Shown here in pieces: positions 19,188 through 29,897 of a stretch of DNA of 64,000 bases. The stretch comes from Clostridiales bacterium (GTDB taxonomy: Bacteria > Bacillota > Clostridia > Christensenellales > Aristaeellaceae), in the NCBI GenBank assembly GCA_015056125.1, contig SVGW01000001.1, positions 62,001 through 126,000 on the forward strand, read 5' to 3'. The notes beneath the pieces are model-generated. The model saw only the letters and a list, made by a program, of their open reading frames with translations. It made no database searches and was not told where the DNA came from. The position numbers were made by a program, and so were the translations under genes. Position 1 is the stretch's first letter. Each line of letters begins with the position of its first letter.

Positions 19188-20716
19188 TGAGCGAAAAAGA
19201 TTACATGAATATTCCCGCTTCCGAATTTGAGTTTGTGGGAACAGAGGGACGGCTCCACGACAAAAAACTGGATACCAAACCCATCGGTTATTTCAAGGAT
19301 GCGTTCATCCGCTTTGCCAAAAACAAGGGCTCCGTTGTGGCGGCCATTGTGATTTTTGTGTTGGTGCTGTATGCCATCTTTGTGCCTGTGCTCTTTAAGA
19401 ACAACTACAACCAGGCCCTCACCGATACCATGTATCTGAATTACAGCAAGCTGCCTCCCCGGGTGAAGAGCCTGGGCTGGCTGGGCATGGACGGCACCGG
19501 CAAGGAAACCGTAAATTCCGCCACCTACAACGCCTATCGGGCCATTGCCCAGGAAACGGGCCTGAACCCCATCCTGGAAGTATACCGGGAAAATTATAAG
19601 GATCCCACCGCCAGCCAGACCGCTACCTTCTATGACCTGAAGGCGGATAAGTACTATAAGCTGGGCATGATGCAGATGACTCTCACTCCTCAGCAATATG
19701 AGGATCTGCAGGCTTGGCAGGACGAGACGGGGATTCAGGTGATCTATCCCGCCATCACTGATGCCAAGCAGAGCGACGCCAACATCTGGTATAAAACGGA
19801 TCGTAAGGGCGTGGCACAGCTGGATGAAAACGGCAACTTTGTGCCCATCTACCGCACCACCAAGCCCACCGATACCTCCTACCACAGCCTGCGGATCGCT
19901 TCCGATACCGATCCCGAAAATCCCTACTCCTATGCCCGTGTAACCGGCACCTCCCAGGCCAAGTCCTACATCGTGCGTGTGTGCCGCTACACCTATTTCC
20001 AGTATCGCTACGGCTTTGAGCCCACCTTCGTATTCGGCACCGATGCCAAGGGCGCGGATATCTTTGTGCGCCTGGCTTCCGGCGCTCGCTTCTCCTTCAT
20101 CCTGGCCATCTGCATCTCCGCCATCAACCTCTTTATTGGCGCCATCTACGGCGCCATCGAAGGGTACTATGGCGGCAAGGTGGACTTGATCATGGAGCGC
20201 ATCAGCGACGTGATCAACGGTATCCCCTTTACGGTGGTTACCACGCTGTTCCAATTGCACTTGGCCAATAAAGTGGGCGTTGTGGGGGCATTGCTATTCG
20301 CCTTCGTGCTCACGGGGTGGATCGGCATGGCGTCCCGCGTGCGTATGCAGTTCTACCGCTTCAAGGGCCAGGAATACGTGCTGGCTGCCCGTACCTTGGG
20401 CGCCAGCGACTGGCGGATTATGTTTAAGCACATTTTCCCCAACTCCCTGGGCACCATCATCACCGGCTCCGTGCTGGTGATCCCCGGCGTTATCTTCTCT
20501 GAATCCAGCCTCACTTACCTGGGCATCGTGAACCTGGAATCCTCTACCATGACCAGCGTGGGTACCATGCTGGCCAACGGCAAGAATTACCTGTCCACCG
20601 ATCCCTATATCATTCTCTTCCCCTCGCTGTTCATTTCCCTGTTGGAAATTTCCTTCAACCTCTTTGGCAACGGCTTGCGGGATGCCTTCAATCCTTCTCT
20701 GAGGGGGGCGGAATAA
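19187..20716 (+). CDS. OppC/DppC-type ABC permease with large extracytoplasmic insertion
   Basis: FGTDAKGADIFVRLASGARFSFILAI; AARTLGASDWRIMFKHIFPNSLGTII; ~200-aa loop after TM1. Confidence 0.85.
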   Translation: MSEKDYMNIPASEFEFVGTEGRLHDKKLDTKPIGYFKDAFIRFAKNKGSVVAAIVIFVLVLYAIFVPVLFKNNYNQALTDTMYLNYSKLPPRVKSLGWLGMDGTGKETVNSATYNAYRAIAQETGLNPILEVYRENYKDPTASQTATFYDLKADKYYKLGMMQMTLTPQQYEDLQAWQDETGIQVIYPAITDAKQSDANIWYKTDRKGVAQLDENGNFVPIYRTTKPTDTSYHSLRIASDTDPENPYSYARVTGTSQAKSYIVRVCRYTYFQYRYGFEPTFVFGTDAKGADIFVRLASGARFSFILAICISAINLFIGAIYGAIEGYYGGKVDLIMERISDVINGIPFTVVTTLFQLHLANKVGVVGALLFAFVLTGWIGMASRVRMQFYRFKGQEYVLAARTLGASDWRIMFKHIFPNSLGTIITGSVLVIPGVIFSESSLTYLGIVNLESSTMTSVGTMLANGKNYLSTDPYIILFPSLFISLLEISFNLFGNGLRDAFNPSLRGAE

Positions 20717-20717
20717 T

Positions 20718-22880
20718 ATGGCTACTGAAAAGAAATTACAGGTGCATAATCTGCGCATCTCCTTCCGCACCAACGGCGGCAAGGTGCAGGCTGTGCGGGA
20801 TATCAGCTTTGATCTGCATAAGGGCGAAACCTTGGCCATCGTGGGCGAATCAGGCTCCGGTAAATCCGTTACCTCCAAGGCCATTTTGGGCATCCAGGCG
20901 GGCAATGCCATCACCGAGGGCGGCGAAATTCTCTATGACGGCCAGGACCTGCTGAAAATCAGCGAGGAAGATTTCTATAAGCTTCGCGGCGATAAGATCG
21001 CTATGATTTTCCAGGATCCCCTTTCTTCCCTGAACCCCATTATGCGCATTGGCAAGCAGCTCACTGAGGCTATGATCTTGAAGGGCCGCGCCCGCCAGCG
21101 CAATTGCAAGGAAAACTTCTATGCCAAGCTTTCCCTGATGGAAAAGTATATGACCGAGAGTCATCCTAATCAGGTGGCTGAGGTAAAGAAAAAGTGCGAA
21201 ATCTTCCGCCAGTTTGAAATGAAGCATATTGAACTGGAGCAGGCCTATAATGAAGCCCATGAGGCCGCTGAACTGATGCTGGTGGATTTGGAGCATATGC
21301 TTTTCCTGATTGAGAAAAAGGCCCTGAAGGAGCCTGGCTCTCAGCTGGAAAATATGAAGGAAATGCTCATCAAGGCGCTCAACCCCTATGTGGTGGCGGA
21401 GGATCGGGCGGCACAGTTCAAGGCGGACGTGAAGAACATGACCGCCGGCCTGGGCGCACAGCAGAAAAAAGGCGATTTTTCCAAGCTGCAGGGGCATTTG
21501 GAAAATATCTGCATGGTGCTGAAGGAAGCGTTGGCCAAGGATAAGCCCAATTTCTTTGCTCTGGGCTATTATCGCTTTTCCACCAAGGATCCTGCTCCTA
21601 CGGGCACTGTGGAAGAAAATAATCAGTTCTACCGCCAGTATCTGGATGATCATTTTATGCTGGATTTCATTGCCATGGCTGAAACGGCCATCGGCAAGGC
21701 GGATGAAAAATTCCTGGCCCTCCGGGAAGAGGCCATCACGCAGCTGCAATCTGCGCTGCCCGTGCTGGGCGCCAAGCCTGTAAACGAGGAAGAACTCAAG
21801 AACCTGTGCGCTTCTCTGGGCAAGGTTGTGAACGCTTCCATCAATCCCATTGATATCGTGAAGGATAGCGCCGCCTATACCTTCGCCGGCAGCTTCCAGG
21901 GATTTGTGAATCAGTATTTCACCGGCAAGCGCACCAACGGCCAAAAGATCCGCAAGTATGAAAAGGAACTGGCCAAGTATAATCGCCTGGTAGAAAAGGG
22001 CAAAAACCCCGATTGGCAGGTGGCCGCCGCTTCCGTGATTGATCTGGATCAGGTGCAGGAAAATATTGTGCGCCTGGTCAATAATCTCATCGCCCACTAT
22101 CAGCAGCGCAATGCCGCTGAAAAGCATGTGGATCTCAACGAAAAAACCGTTGCGCTCATTGATTATCTCAAAGAAAATGCCTCCGGCATGGTGCTGAAAA
22201 TCACCAAGCAGGCGGCGAAGAATAAGGCCCTGAAGCTGATGGAAGAAGTGGGTATCCCCGAGCCCCGGAAGCGCTATCGGGATTACCCCTTCCAGTTCTC
22301 CGGCGGTATGCGCCAGCGCATCGTAATCGCTATCGCCCTGGCTGCCAACCCCGATATCCTCATCTGCGACGAGCCTACCACCGCTCTGGACGTGACCATT
22401 CAGGCCCAGATTCTGGAATTGATCAATCGCCTCAAGAAGCAGCGCAATCTTTCCATTATCTTCATCACTCACGACCTGGGTGTTGTGGCAAACATGGCTG
22501 ACAGAATCGCCGTTATGTATGCCGGTAAGATTGTGGAATACGGCACCTCTGAGGAAATCTTCTATGAGCCTGCCCATCCCTACACCTGGGCGTTGCTTTC
22601 CTCCATGCCCGATTTGGATACCAAGGAAAAGCTGGAAGCCATTCCCGGCACGCCTCCCGATATGATCTATCCGCCCAAGGGCGATGCCTTTGCCCAGCGC
22701 AACCGCTACGCCATGAAGATCGACTTTGAAAAGCAGCCCCCGGCCTTCCCCATTTCTGATACCCACTGGGCCGCTACCTGGCTGCTGCATCCCAATGCGC
22801 CCAAGGTGGAGCCGCCTAAGACTGTTACCGAGCGCATTGCCAGAATGAAGGCCAGAATGGGGGGTGAAGCGAATGTCTAA
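20718..22880 (+). CDS. OppD-type ABC ATPase with ~375-aa insertion between Q-loop region and signature
   Basis: [27 protein letters not shown], then insertion, then [36 protein letters not shown]. Confidence 0.85.
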   Translation: MATEKKLQVHNLRISFRTNGGKVQAVRDISFDLHKGETLAIVGESGSGKSVTSKAILGIQAGNAITEGGEILYDGQDLLKISEEDFYKLRGDKIAMIFQDPLSSLNPIMRIGKQLTEAMILKGRARQRNCKENFYAKLSLMEKYMTESHPNQVAEVKKKCEIFRQFEMKHIELEQAYNEAHEAAELMLVDLEHMLFLIEKKALKEPGSQLENMKEMLIKALNPYVVAEDRAAQFKADVKNMTAGLGAQQKKGDFSKLQGHLENICMVLKEALAKDKPNFFALGYYRFSTKDPAPTGTVEENNQFYRQYLDDHFMLDFIAMAETAIGKADEKFLALREEAITQLQSALPVLGAKPVNEEELKNLCASLGKVVNASINPIDIVKDSAAYTFAGSFQGFVNQYFTGKRTNGQKIRKYEKELAKYNRLVEKGKNPDWQVAAASVIDLDQVQENIVRLVNNLIAHYQQRNAAEKHVDLNEKTVALIDYLKENASGMVLKITKQAAKNKALKLMEEVGIPEPRKRYRDYPFQFSGGMRQRIVIAIALAANPDILICDEPTTALDVTIQAQILELINRLKKQRNLSIIFITHDLGVVANMADRIAVMYAGKIVEYGTSEEIFYEPAHPYTWALLSSMPDLDTKEKLEAIPGTPPDMIYPPKGDAFAQRNRYAMKIDFEKQPPAFPISDTHWAATWLLHPNAPKVEPPKTVTERIARMKARMGGEANV

Positions 22881-23937
22881 TCAGCATGAAGAAGTATTGC
22901 TGCGCATTGAGCATCTTTGCCAGTATTTCAAATCCGTTAAGGCTGTGGACGACGTCAGCTTCGATATCAAAAAGGGCGAAGTATTTGGCCTGGTAGGCGA
23001 ATCCGGCTGCGGCAAAACCACCACCGGCCGCTCCATTATCAAGCTTTATGATATTACCTCCGGTAATATTTACTTCAAGGGCAAGCGCATTGCCGCTGGC
23101 ACAAAGAGCTACAAGGATGCCATCGCCAATGCTCGCATGGAAATGAAGAAGGTGTCCCCGGAGCGCAAAGCGGAATTGAAAGCGTTTATCGCCCAGCAGC
23201 GCCAGGAAATCAAGGCCGCCAAGCAGGATCACGAAAAATGCGATAAGCGCTTTGTAACCCAGATCCAGATGATCTTCCAGGATCCCGTGGCTTCTTTGGA
23301 CCCCCGTAAGACGGTGCTTGAAACCATCGCCGAGGGCCTGGTGATCCGCGGCGAAAAGGATAAGAAGGCCATTGAAGAAAAGGTATTTCGTGTGCTGGAA
23401 ATGGTGGGCCTGGTGCGGGAGCATGCGGGCCGCTATCCTCATGAATTTTCCGGTGGCCAGAAGCAGCGCATTGGCGTGGCTCGGGCCGTGATTATGAATC
23501 CCGAGCTTATCATTGCCGATGAACCCGTGAGCGCCCTGGACGTATCCATCCAGGCTCAGGTAATCAACCTGCTCAATGATCTTCGCCATCAGCTGGGGCT
23601 CACCATCCTTTTCATCGCGCATGACCTATCCGTAGTAAAGTATTTCTCCGACCGGATTGGCGTGATGTATTTTGGCAAGCTGGTGGAGCTGGCTTCCTCC
23701 GATGAGCTTTTTGCCCATCCCCTGCACCCCTACACCCGCTCCCTGCTTTCCGCCATTCCCCAGCCCGACCCCGTCTATGAAAAGACCCGCGAGCGCATCA
23801 AGTATGAGCCCCTGGCGGCCCACGATTACAGCGTGGATAAGCCTTCCATGCGGGAAGTGGCTCCCGGCCATTTCGTGCAGTGCAATGATGCGGAATTTGC
23901 CCGCTATCAGAAGGAACTGGGCATCGTAAACGAATAA
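22873..23937 (+). CDS. OppF-type ABC ATPase with ~50-aa charged helical insertion
   Basis: VGESGCGKTTTGRSII; MIFQDPVASLDPRKTV; HEFSGGQKQRIGVARAV; IADEPVSALDVSIQAQVINLL. Confidence 0.88.
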   Translation: MSNQHEEVLLRIEHLCQYFKSVKAVDDVSFDIKKGEVFGLVGESGCGKTTTGRSIIKLYDITSGNIYFKGKRIAAGTKSYKDAIANARMEMKKVSPERKAELKAFIAQQRQEIKAAKQDHEKCDKRFVTQIQMIFQDPVASLDPRKTVLETIAEGLVIRGEKDKKAIEEKVFRVLEMVGLVREHAGRYPHEFSGGQKQRIGVARAVIMNPELIIADEPVSALDVSIQAQVINLLNDLRHQLGLTILFIAHDLSVVKYFSDRIGVMYFGKLVELASSDELFAHPLHPYTRSLLSAIPQPDPVYEKTRERIKYEPLAAHDYSVDKPSMREVAPGHFVQCNDAEFARYQKELGIVNE

Positions 23938-23943
23938 AGATTT

Positions 23944-23975
23944 ACAGCCGCAGCGTCAACCTGCGGCTGTATTTT
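23944..23975 (+). terminator. Opp operon terminator
   Basis: acagccgcag...ctgcggctgt attttc. Confidence 0.7.
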
Positions 23976-23988
23976 CAAAAGGAATTAT

Positions 23989-24417
23989 ATGAAAAGCAAG
24001 AAAAATGAACGGAACCTGGGCACTTGGGTGCAGTATGTGTCGGCTATTTTTGTGGGGCTGGTGATTGCCGTGCCCGTGGCCCTTCTGCAGGGCTTTTCCT
24101 TTGGCCAGGCGGCCTATCTGAACGCCCGGTATTTAAGCGACGGCTTTTTTGTGGCCGGCATGCTGATTGCCGGTATTGGCGGCATGGTATGGATTTCCTC
24201 CACCGGTTTTTTTGATATTTTCTCTTATGGCTTCCATAGCATCCTGGTGCTGTTTTCTTCCCTGAAAAATCCCAAGGATCATGAAAAGTATTATGATTAC
24301 AAAACCATGCGGGAGGAAAAGCGGGGAAAGCCCTTGTATTTTCTGGTGATTGTGGGCGTATTGTTTTTGCTGCTGGCGGTCGGGTGCCTGGCGTTGTATT
24401 ACAATCTTCCTGCATAA
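23989..24417 (+). CDS. Small membrane protein, DUF3899-like
   Basis: Three TM; YLSDGFFVAGMLIAGIGGMVWISSTGFFDIFSYGF...KYYDYKTMREEKR pattern. Confidence 0.6.
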   Translation: MKSKKNERNLGTWVQYVSAIFVGLVIAVPVALLQGFSFGQAAYLNARYLSDGFFVAGMLIAGIGGMVWISSTGFFDIFSYGFHSILVLFSSLKNPKDHEKYYDYKTMREEKRGKPLYFLVIVGVLFLLLAVGCLALYYNLPA

Positions 24418-24571
24418 AAATGAATCGGCTTGGGCGGCTGGTTGCTTCTGGCAAAAAGGCACAGCCACCCAGGCCGTTTTTCGTATGCATTTGCAGGGGA
24501 AATCGGGTTGAAGAAAAAGGGATTTTCGTTTATAATAGATCAGGTAGTTTTTCGGGTAAGGAGGCGCCTGG

Positions 24572-25276
24572 ATGTTTCCCGGATTCGGCAAAGAATTGAT
24601 TCCCTTTTTTCTGGATTTGAGATTCCATAACCACAAGGCGTTTATGGACGCCAATCGGGAACGATATCTAAAGGATGTGCGCCAGCCTTTCTATCAGTTC
24701 ATTGAGGCCATGGCCCCTTATATGCAGGAAATAGACCCCGATATGGAGGTGCGCCCAGCCAAGTGCCTGTCCCGGATCAACAGGGACACCCGCTTTTCTC
24801 GGGATAAATCCCCCTATCGGGATCATCTGTGGGTAGCGTTTCGTCAATCGGCCATGGGCAAGGATGGCGTTCCCTTCTATTGGTTTGAAATCAGCCCGGA
24901 ATATGTGACCTGGGGGCTGGGAATCTGGGGGGAAAACCGGGAAGTGATGGATGCTATGCGCCGCAGGATTCTGGCGCATCCGGAGGATTACCTGCGCGTG
25001 CTGCCCATATTGCAGGAACGGGGCTTTGCCTTGAGCGGCCAAGAATGGAAAAAGCTGGCCGTGCCCAAAGAAGTTCCTTTGGAACTTAAGCCCTGGTATC
25101 TGAAGCGGCAGATTTATGCTGAAAAGGTGGATCTGCCCCTTTCGGTCATTCATGCTTCCGATCTGGTGGAGCGGGTGGCCAGGGATTTTCAGGCGCTCAA
25201 GCCCCTGTATCAAATGATGCGGGGCTGTGTGGAAGAAGCAATGAACCAGATGGATGAACAGGGAGGAGAATTATGA
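24572..25276 (+). CDS. DUF2461/TIGR02453 family protein
   Basis: FFLDLRFHNHKAFMDANRERYLKDV; RINRDTRFSRDKSPYRDHLW. Confidence 0.75.
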   Translation: MFPGFGKELIPFFLDLRFHNHKAFMDANRERYLKDVRQPFYQFIEAMAPYMQEIDPDMEVRPAKCLSRINRDTRFSRDKSPYRDHLWVAFRQSAMGKDGVPFYWFEISPEYVTWGLGIWGENREVMDAMRRRILAHPEDYLRVLPILQERGFALSGQEWKKLAVPKEVPLELKPWYLKRQIYAEKVDLPLSVIHASDLVERVARDFQALKPLYQMMRGCVEEAMNQMDEQGGEL

Positions 25277-26787
25277 CGGATTTACACGCGCTCAAAAGCG
25301 GCACGGATGTAAGAGGAAAAGCCTTGGGTGAAAATGCAGCCCTGACCTGCGAAGCAGCATCCCGGATTGCCGGGGCATTTGTGAGCTGGCTGAAGCAGCG
25401 GGGTGTGGATATTCCTCGGGTGGCTCTGGGCCGCGATTCCCGCATTACGGGCGAAGCGCTGCTGGCGGCCAGTGCCGATGGCTGTCGCCTGGCCGGTGCG
25501 CGTGTGGAAGTATATGATATGTGCACCACTCCGGCGATGTACATGAGCCTGATCACCGAGGGCTTTGGATGCGACGGCGCCATTATGATCACGGCCAGCC
25601 ACCATCCCTTTGACCGGAACGGCCTGAAATTTTTCACCAAAGAGGGCGGCATTGACAGCAAAGAGCTGGATGAAATCCTGGCCATCGCTATGAGCGATGC
25701 ACCTTTGAATCAGGGGGGCGAACCCATCCAGCGCCGGGAATTTCTGCCGGTGTACTGTGAACAGCTCAAGGAGCGGGTGCGCCGGGGCCTTGGCACGGAT
25801 ATTCAAAAGCCGCTGCTGGGGCTGCATGTGGTGGTGGACGCCGGCAACGGCGCCGGTGGCTTCTATGCTCAGCTGCTGGAAGATTTGGGCGCTTGGGTGG
25901 AAGGAAGCCAATTTCTGGAGCCGGATGGCCATTTTCCCAATCATGTGCCTAATCCTGAAAATGCAGAAGCGATGGCTTCTATCAGCGCAGCGGTGGTGAA
26001 GGCACAGGCCGATCTGGGTGTGATTTTTGACGCCGACTGTGACCGAGCGGCCATCGTGGATCATACGGGAAGGGAAATTAACCGTAACCGCCTGATCGCC
26101 CTGATCTGTGCCATTTTGCTCAATGAAAAGCAGGGGCTGACCATCGTGACTGACTCGGTCACTTCCTCTGGCCTGGCCCGGTTTATTCAGGAATGGGGCG
26201 GTGAGCATTATCGCTTTAAGCGGGGCTACCGCAACGTAATTGATGAGGCCATCCGCCTCAATGAGGCGGGGATTGATTGCCCCCTGGCCATTGAAACCAG
26301 CGGTCATGCGGCTCTTCGGGAAAATCATTTCCTGGATGACGGCATGTATCTGGTGACGGTGCTGATTTGCGAGGCGATGCGCTTAAAGCAAGAGGGCAAG
26401 GAGCTTTCCTCCCTTATTGAAGAATTGCGGGAGCCCAAGGAAAGCGCCGAAGTGCGCCTGAGCATTGCGGCGGAGGATTTCCGCGCAGCGGGCCGGGCGG
26501 CTATCGAAAAGGTGATGGATCATGCGGCCTTTGCGCCCGGCTGGCGCATTGCCCCGGATAACCGGGAAGGCGTTCGCATCTATTTTGATCTGGATGGAGA
26601 AATGGAAAGCGGCTGGTTCTTGCTGCGCCTGTCCGTTCACGATCCTGTGCTGCCGCTCAATCTGGAGAGCGATGTGGACGGCGGCGTAAAATATATGGCT
26701 TCGGCGCTTTTGCAGGTGCTCTCTGCTGCCGAAGGGATCGATTTGACTGCACTCCAACAATTTATTAAAAACGGGGAGGATCAATAA
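25273..26787 (+). CDS. Phosphomannomutase/phosphoglucomutase family
   Basis: ALGRDSRITGE; ITASHHPFDRNGLKFFTKEGG; GVIFDADCDRAAIVDHTG; ETSGHAALRENHF. Confidence 0.88.
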   Translation: MTDLHALKSGTDVRGKALGENAALTCEAASRIAGAFVSWLKQRGVDIPRVALGRDSRITGEALLAASADGCRLAGARVEVYDMCTTPAMYMSLITEGFGCDGAIMITASHHPFDRNGLKFFTKEGGIDSKELDEILAIAMSDAPLNQGGEPIQRREFLPVYCEQLKERVRRGLGTDIQKPLLGLHVVVDAGNGAGGFYAQLLEDLGAWVEGSQFLEPDGHFPNHVPNPENAEAMASISAAVVKAQADLGVIFDADCDRAAIVDHTGREINRNRLIALICAILLNEKQGLTIVTDSVTSSGLARFIQEWGGEHYRFKRGYRNVIDEAIRLNEAGIDCPLAIETSGHAALRENHFLDDGMYLVTVLICEAMRLKQEGKELSSLIEELREPKESAEVRLSIAAEDFRAAGRAAIEKVMDHAAFAPGWRIAPDNREGVRIYFDLDGEMESGWFLLRLSVHDPVLPLNLESDVDGGVKYMASALLQVLSAAEGIDLTALQQFIKNGEDQ

Positions 26788-26789
26788 CC

Positions 26790-28766
26790 ATGGATATCCA
26801 GCTCAAAACCATCAACAACATCCGTACCCTGGCGGCGGACGCCGTTCAGAAGGCCAACAGCGGCCATCCCGGCGCGCCCATGGGCATGGCCCCTCTGGCT
26901 TACGCACTGTGGATGAAGGAAATGAAGCATAACCCGAAGAACCCTGCCTGGAAGGATCGGGATCGCTTCGTTCTTTCCAGCGGCCATGCCAGCGCCCTGC
27001 TGTATACCATGTTCCATCTCACCGGCTATGATATGACCATGGAAGATCTGAAAAACTTCCGGCAGTGGGGCTCCAAGACCCCCGGCCATCCCGAATTCGG
27101 CCATACCGCCGGCGTGGAAACCACTACCGGCCCTCTGGGCCAGGGCATTGCTAATGCCGTGGGCTTTGCCATTGCTGAAACCATGCTGGCTGCTCATTTC
27201 AACCGCCCCAATTTCCCCGTGGTGGATCACCGGGTGTATGCCATCTGCGGCGATGGCTGCATGATGGAAGGCATCGCCAGCGAGGCTGCCTCCCTGGCCG
27301 GCACTTTGAAGCTTGGCAAATTGACCCTGCTCTATGATGATAACGAAATCTCCATCGAAGGTGACACTGATATCACCTTCAAGGAAAACGTGGGCGCCCG
27401 CTTTGAAGCCTATGGCTGGCACGTGATCAGCCTCAAGGATGGCAACGACGTGGAAGCCATTCTGGAAGCCATGGAAGCCGCCAAGCAGGATGAACGCCCC
27501 TCCCTGATCATCTGCCCCACCAAGATCGGCTATGGCTGCCCCGCCAAGGAAGGCAAGGCCTCTGCTCACGGCGAACCCTTGGGCGTGGACAACCTGCTGG
27601 CTGCCAAGAAGAACCTGGGCATGCCCGAAGAAAACTTCGTGGTGCTGCCTGAAGTGTATGATCACTGCAAGGAACTGATGGAAAAGAACGCCCAGGCCGA
27701 AAAGGAATGGAACGAGCTCTTTGCCGCTTATGCCAAGGCCTATCCCGAGCTGGCCGAGGAATGGGAAAATTGGTTCAGCGATGAATTGCCCGACGAAGTG
27801 ATGATGGGCGATGATCTGTGGCAGTGGGACGGCAAGGACGCCACCCGCGGCGCTTCCGGCGCTATGATCAACCGCCTGGCCAAGCTGCTCCCCAACCTGG
27901 TGGGTGGCAGCGCCGACCTGGCTCCCTCCAATAAGACCAACATCAAGGATGGCGGCGATTATTCCGCCGAAAACCGCACCGGTCGCAACCTGCACTTTGG
28001 CGTGCGCGAGCATGCTATGGCGGCTATCTGTAATGCCATGGCGCTTCATGGCGGCCTGCGGGTATTCTGCGGCACCTTCTTCGTGTTCAGCGATTACATG
28101 AAGCATGCCATGCGCATGAGCGCCATTATGAAGCTGCCCGTCACCTACGTGCTCACCCATGACTCCATCGGCGTTGGCGAAGACGGCGCCACCCATCAAC
28201 CCATCGAGCATCTGGCCGGCCTGCGCGCCACCCCCGATATGCTGGTGTTCCGTCCTGCCGATGGCAAGGAAACCACCGCTGCCTGGCTGACTGCCCTCAC
28301 CTCCGGCCTGCCCACCAGCCTGGTGCTCACCCGCCAAACCCTGCCCCTCTATGAAAACAGCTCCTGCCAGGCCATGAAGGGCGGCTATATCCTTTCCGAC
28401 AGCGAAAAGGAAACCCCCGATCTGATCTTGATGGCTTCCGGCAGCGAAGTGGAGCAGATGATGGGCGCTCAGGCCGAACTCAAGAAGGATGGCATCGACG
28501 CCCGCGTGGTATCCATGCCCTGCATGGAGCTCTTCCTCAAGCAGGATAAGGAATATCAGGAATCTGTGATCCCCTCCAATGTGCGCGCCCGCCTGTCTCT
28601 GGAAGCCGGCGTCACCATGCCCTGGTATCGCTTTGTGGGCCTGGATGGCAAGGCCCTGGGTATCGATCATTTCGGCGCTTCCGCTCCCGCCGCTGTTCTC
28701 TTTAAGGAATACGGCTTCACCGTGGAAAACGTGGTGGCCAACGCCAAGGAACTGCTGGGAAAATAA
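26790..28766 (+). CDS. tkt: Transketolase
   Basis: NSGHPGAPMGMAPLAYALW; SSGHASALLYTMFHLTGY; GDGCMMEGIASEAASLAG; THDSIGVGEDGATHQPIEHLA. Confidence 0.95.
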   Translation: MDIQLKTINNIRTLAADAVQKANSGHPGAPMGMAPLAYALWMKEMKHNPKNPAWKDRDRFVLSSGHASALLYTMFHLTGYDMTMEDLKNFRQWGSKTPGHPEFGHTAGVETTTGPLGQGIANAVGFAIAETMLAAHFNRPNFPVVDHRVYAICGDGCMMEGIASEAASLAGTLKLGKLTLLYDDNEISIEGDTDITFKENVGARFEAYGWHVISLKDGNDVEAILEAMEAAKQDERPSLIICPTKIGYGCPAKEGKASAHGEPLGVDNLLAAKKNLGMPEENFVVLPEVYDHCKELMEKNAQAEKEWNELFAAYAKAYPELAEEWENWFSDELPDEVMMGDDLWQWDGKDATRGASGAMINRLAKLLPNLVGGSADLAPSNKTNIKDGGDYSAENRTGRNLHFGVREHAMAAICNAMALHGGLRVFCGTFFVFSDYMKHAMRMSAIMKLPVTYVLTHDSIGVGEDGATHQPIEHLAGLRATPDMLVFRPADGKETTAAWLTALTSGLPTSLVLTRQTLPLYENSSCQAMKGGYILSDSEKETPDLILMASGSEVEQMMGAQAELKKDGIDARVVSMPCMELFLKQDKEYQESVIPSNVRARLSLEAGVTMPWYRFVGLDGKALGIDHFGASAPAAVLFKEYGFTVENVVANAKELLGK

Positions 28767-28882
28767 GTAAATCCATAAAAAGAAAGCTTTCTGCAGTAGG
28801 CTTGATGAAAAGAACGGATTTCTCCTTCACATTTCTTCATGACTACGGCCCGTTTGCGGTGAATGGAAGCAGTTAATACAAA

Positions 28883-28940
28883 CAGCAAGTCATACCAGCG
28901 CGTACGGCTTGCTGTTTTTATATGGCTGTGATAAAATGAT
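28883..28940 (+). repeat. Terminator-promoter block shared with 61191-61245
   Basis: cagcaagtc...acggcttgctgtttttatatggctgtgataaaatga. Confidence 0.6.
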
Positions 28941-28969
28941 GAAAACAAACTTGAATTTGGTGGTGTATT

Positions 28970-29725
28970 ATGAATCTTGATAAAATGTATTTGGAGGAAG
29001 ACTTATTCCCGAGAGAGATAACCTCTTATGAGAAGCGAGATTATGGTTTTTTATTTTATAATGAGGATAACAAAGAATCATTTGACTCTAACCACGCAAT
29101 CATATACAAAGAGAAGATACATGATGTAAAAACGGTTCTCAGGGATATTATTGACTTCTATAAAGAAAAGGGGATTAGACCCAATATATATCAATCGATT
29201 CGTGAGGAAGGATATTTTGAAGAGATAAAAAGAGAACTTTCTACATATGGATTTGAATATTGGACCGAATCGCAGAAATACATGGTTTTGTCCGAGAAAA
29301 ATATGATTGTATCTAATCCTGAGATTTTTGTTCAAAAAACATCTGAATGGAAAGATGAATATGGAACTGAGATCTTTGAAAAGGCAGGAGAACCTTGGGA
29401 AATAGATGTGGCAAAAAGAGCGTTAATGAATAACAATACATTATTTTTTGTCGCTTATTATAAAGGGAAGCCTGTAGGAATGACGCATTGCCATATCACG
29501 AATGAGATTTGCAGAGTTGACTATTTGCTTGTTTCAAAAGCACATAGAAATATGGGAGTAGGGCGAGCATTGATAAACAGCTTTGTAGCGTATTGTCACG
29601 AAAACCACATAACTAACTGTTATTTGTGGCCCGATGGAGAAACGGCGGAGAAAATATATTATGAAGCTGGTTTTCGTTATATAGAAACAAAACAGGCAGG
29701 ACGTGCAACGTGTAAAGGGGGCTAA
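28970..29725 (+). CDS. GNAT family N-acetyltransferase, AT-rich (probable acquired gene)
   Basis: CRVDYLLVSKAHRNMGVGRALINSFVAYC; AT-rich relative to neighbours. Confidence 0.75.
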   Translation: MNLDKMYLEEDLFPREITSYEKRDYGFLFYNEDNKESFDSNHAIIYKEKIHDVKTVLRDIIDFYKEKGIRPNIYQSIREEGYFEEIKRELSTYGFEYWTESQKYMVLSEKNMIVSNPEIFVQKTSEWKDEYGTEIFEKAGEPWEIDVAKRALMNNNTLFFVAYYKGKPVGMTHCHITNEICRVDYLLVSKAHRNMGVGRALINSFVAYCHENHITNCYLWPDGETAEKIYYEAGFRYIETKQAGRATCKGG

Positions 29726-29795
29726 TTCATGGCTGAATTGTTTGGCCAAATTCCAATTTGACGAGCACCCTTTAAAGATTCATTCGTATACATAA

Positions 29796-29832
29796 ACGGG
29801 CATCCGGCAAAACGCCGGATGCCCGTCTTTTT
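29796..29832. terminator. Intrinsic terminator between convergent genes
   Basis: acgggcatccggc aaaac gccggatgcccgt cttttt. Confidence 0.85.
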
Positions 29833-29897
29833 CCATGGGTGGATAAATTGCACCGTAAGAATGCTCTCGCCGCAAAAGCCTTCTTTTGGTACTGGAT

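Noticed and set aside
20850-22790. 646-aa minus ORF opposite OppD insertion
   Set aside because: Plus-strand frame carries canonical NBD motifs either side of the insertion and a good codon pattern; antisense ORF has no motifs
26781-28670. 629-aa minus ORF opposite transketolase
   Set aside because: Shadow of a certain plus-strand gene
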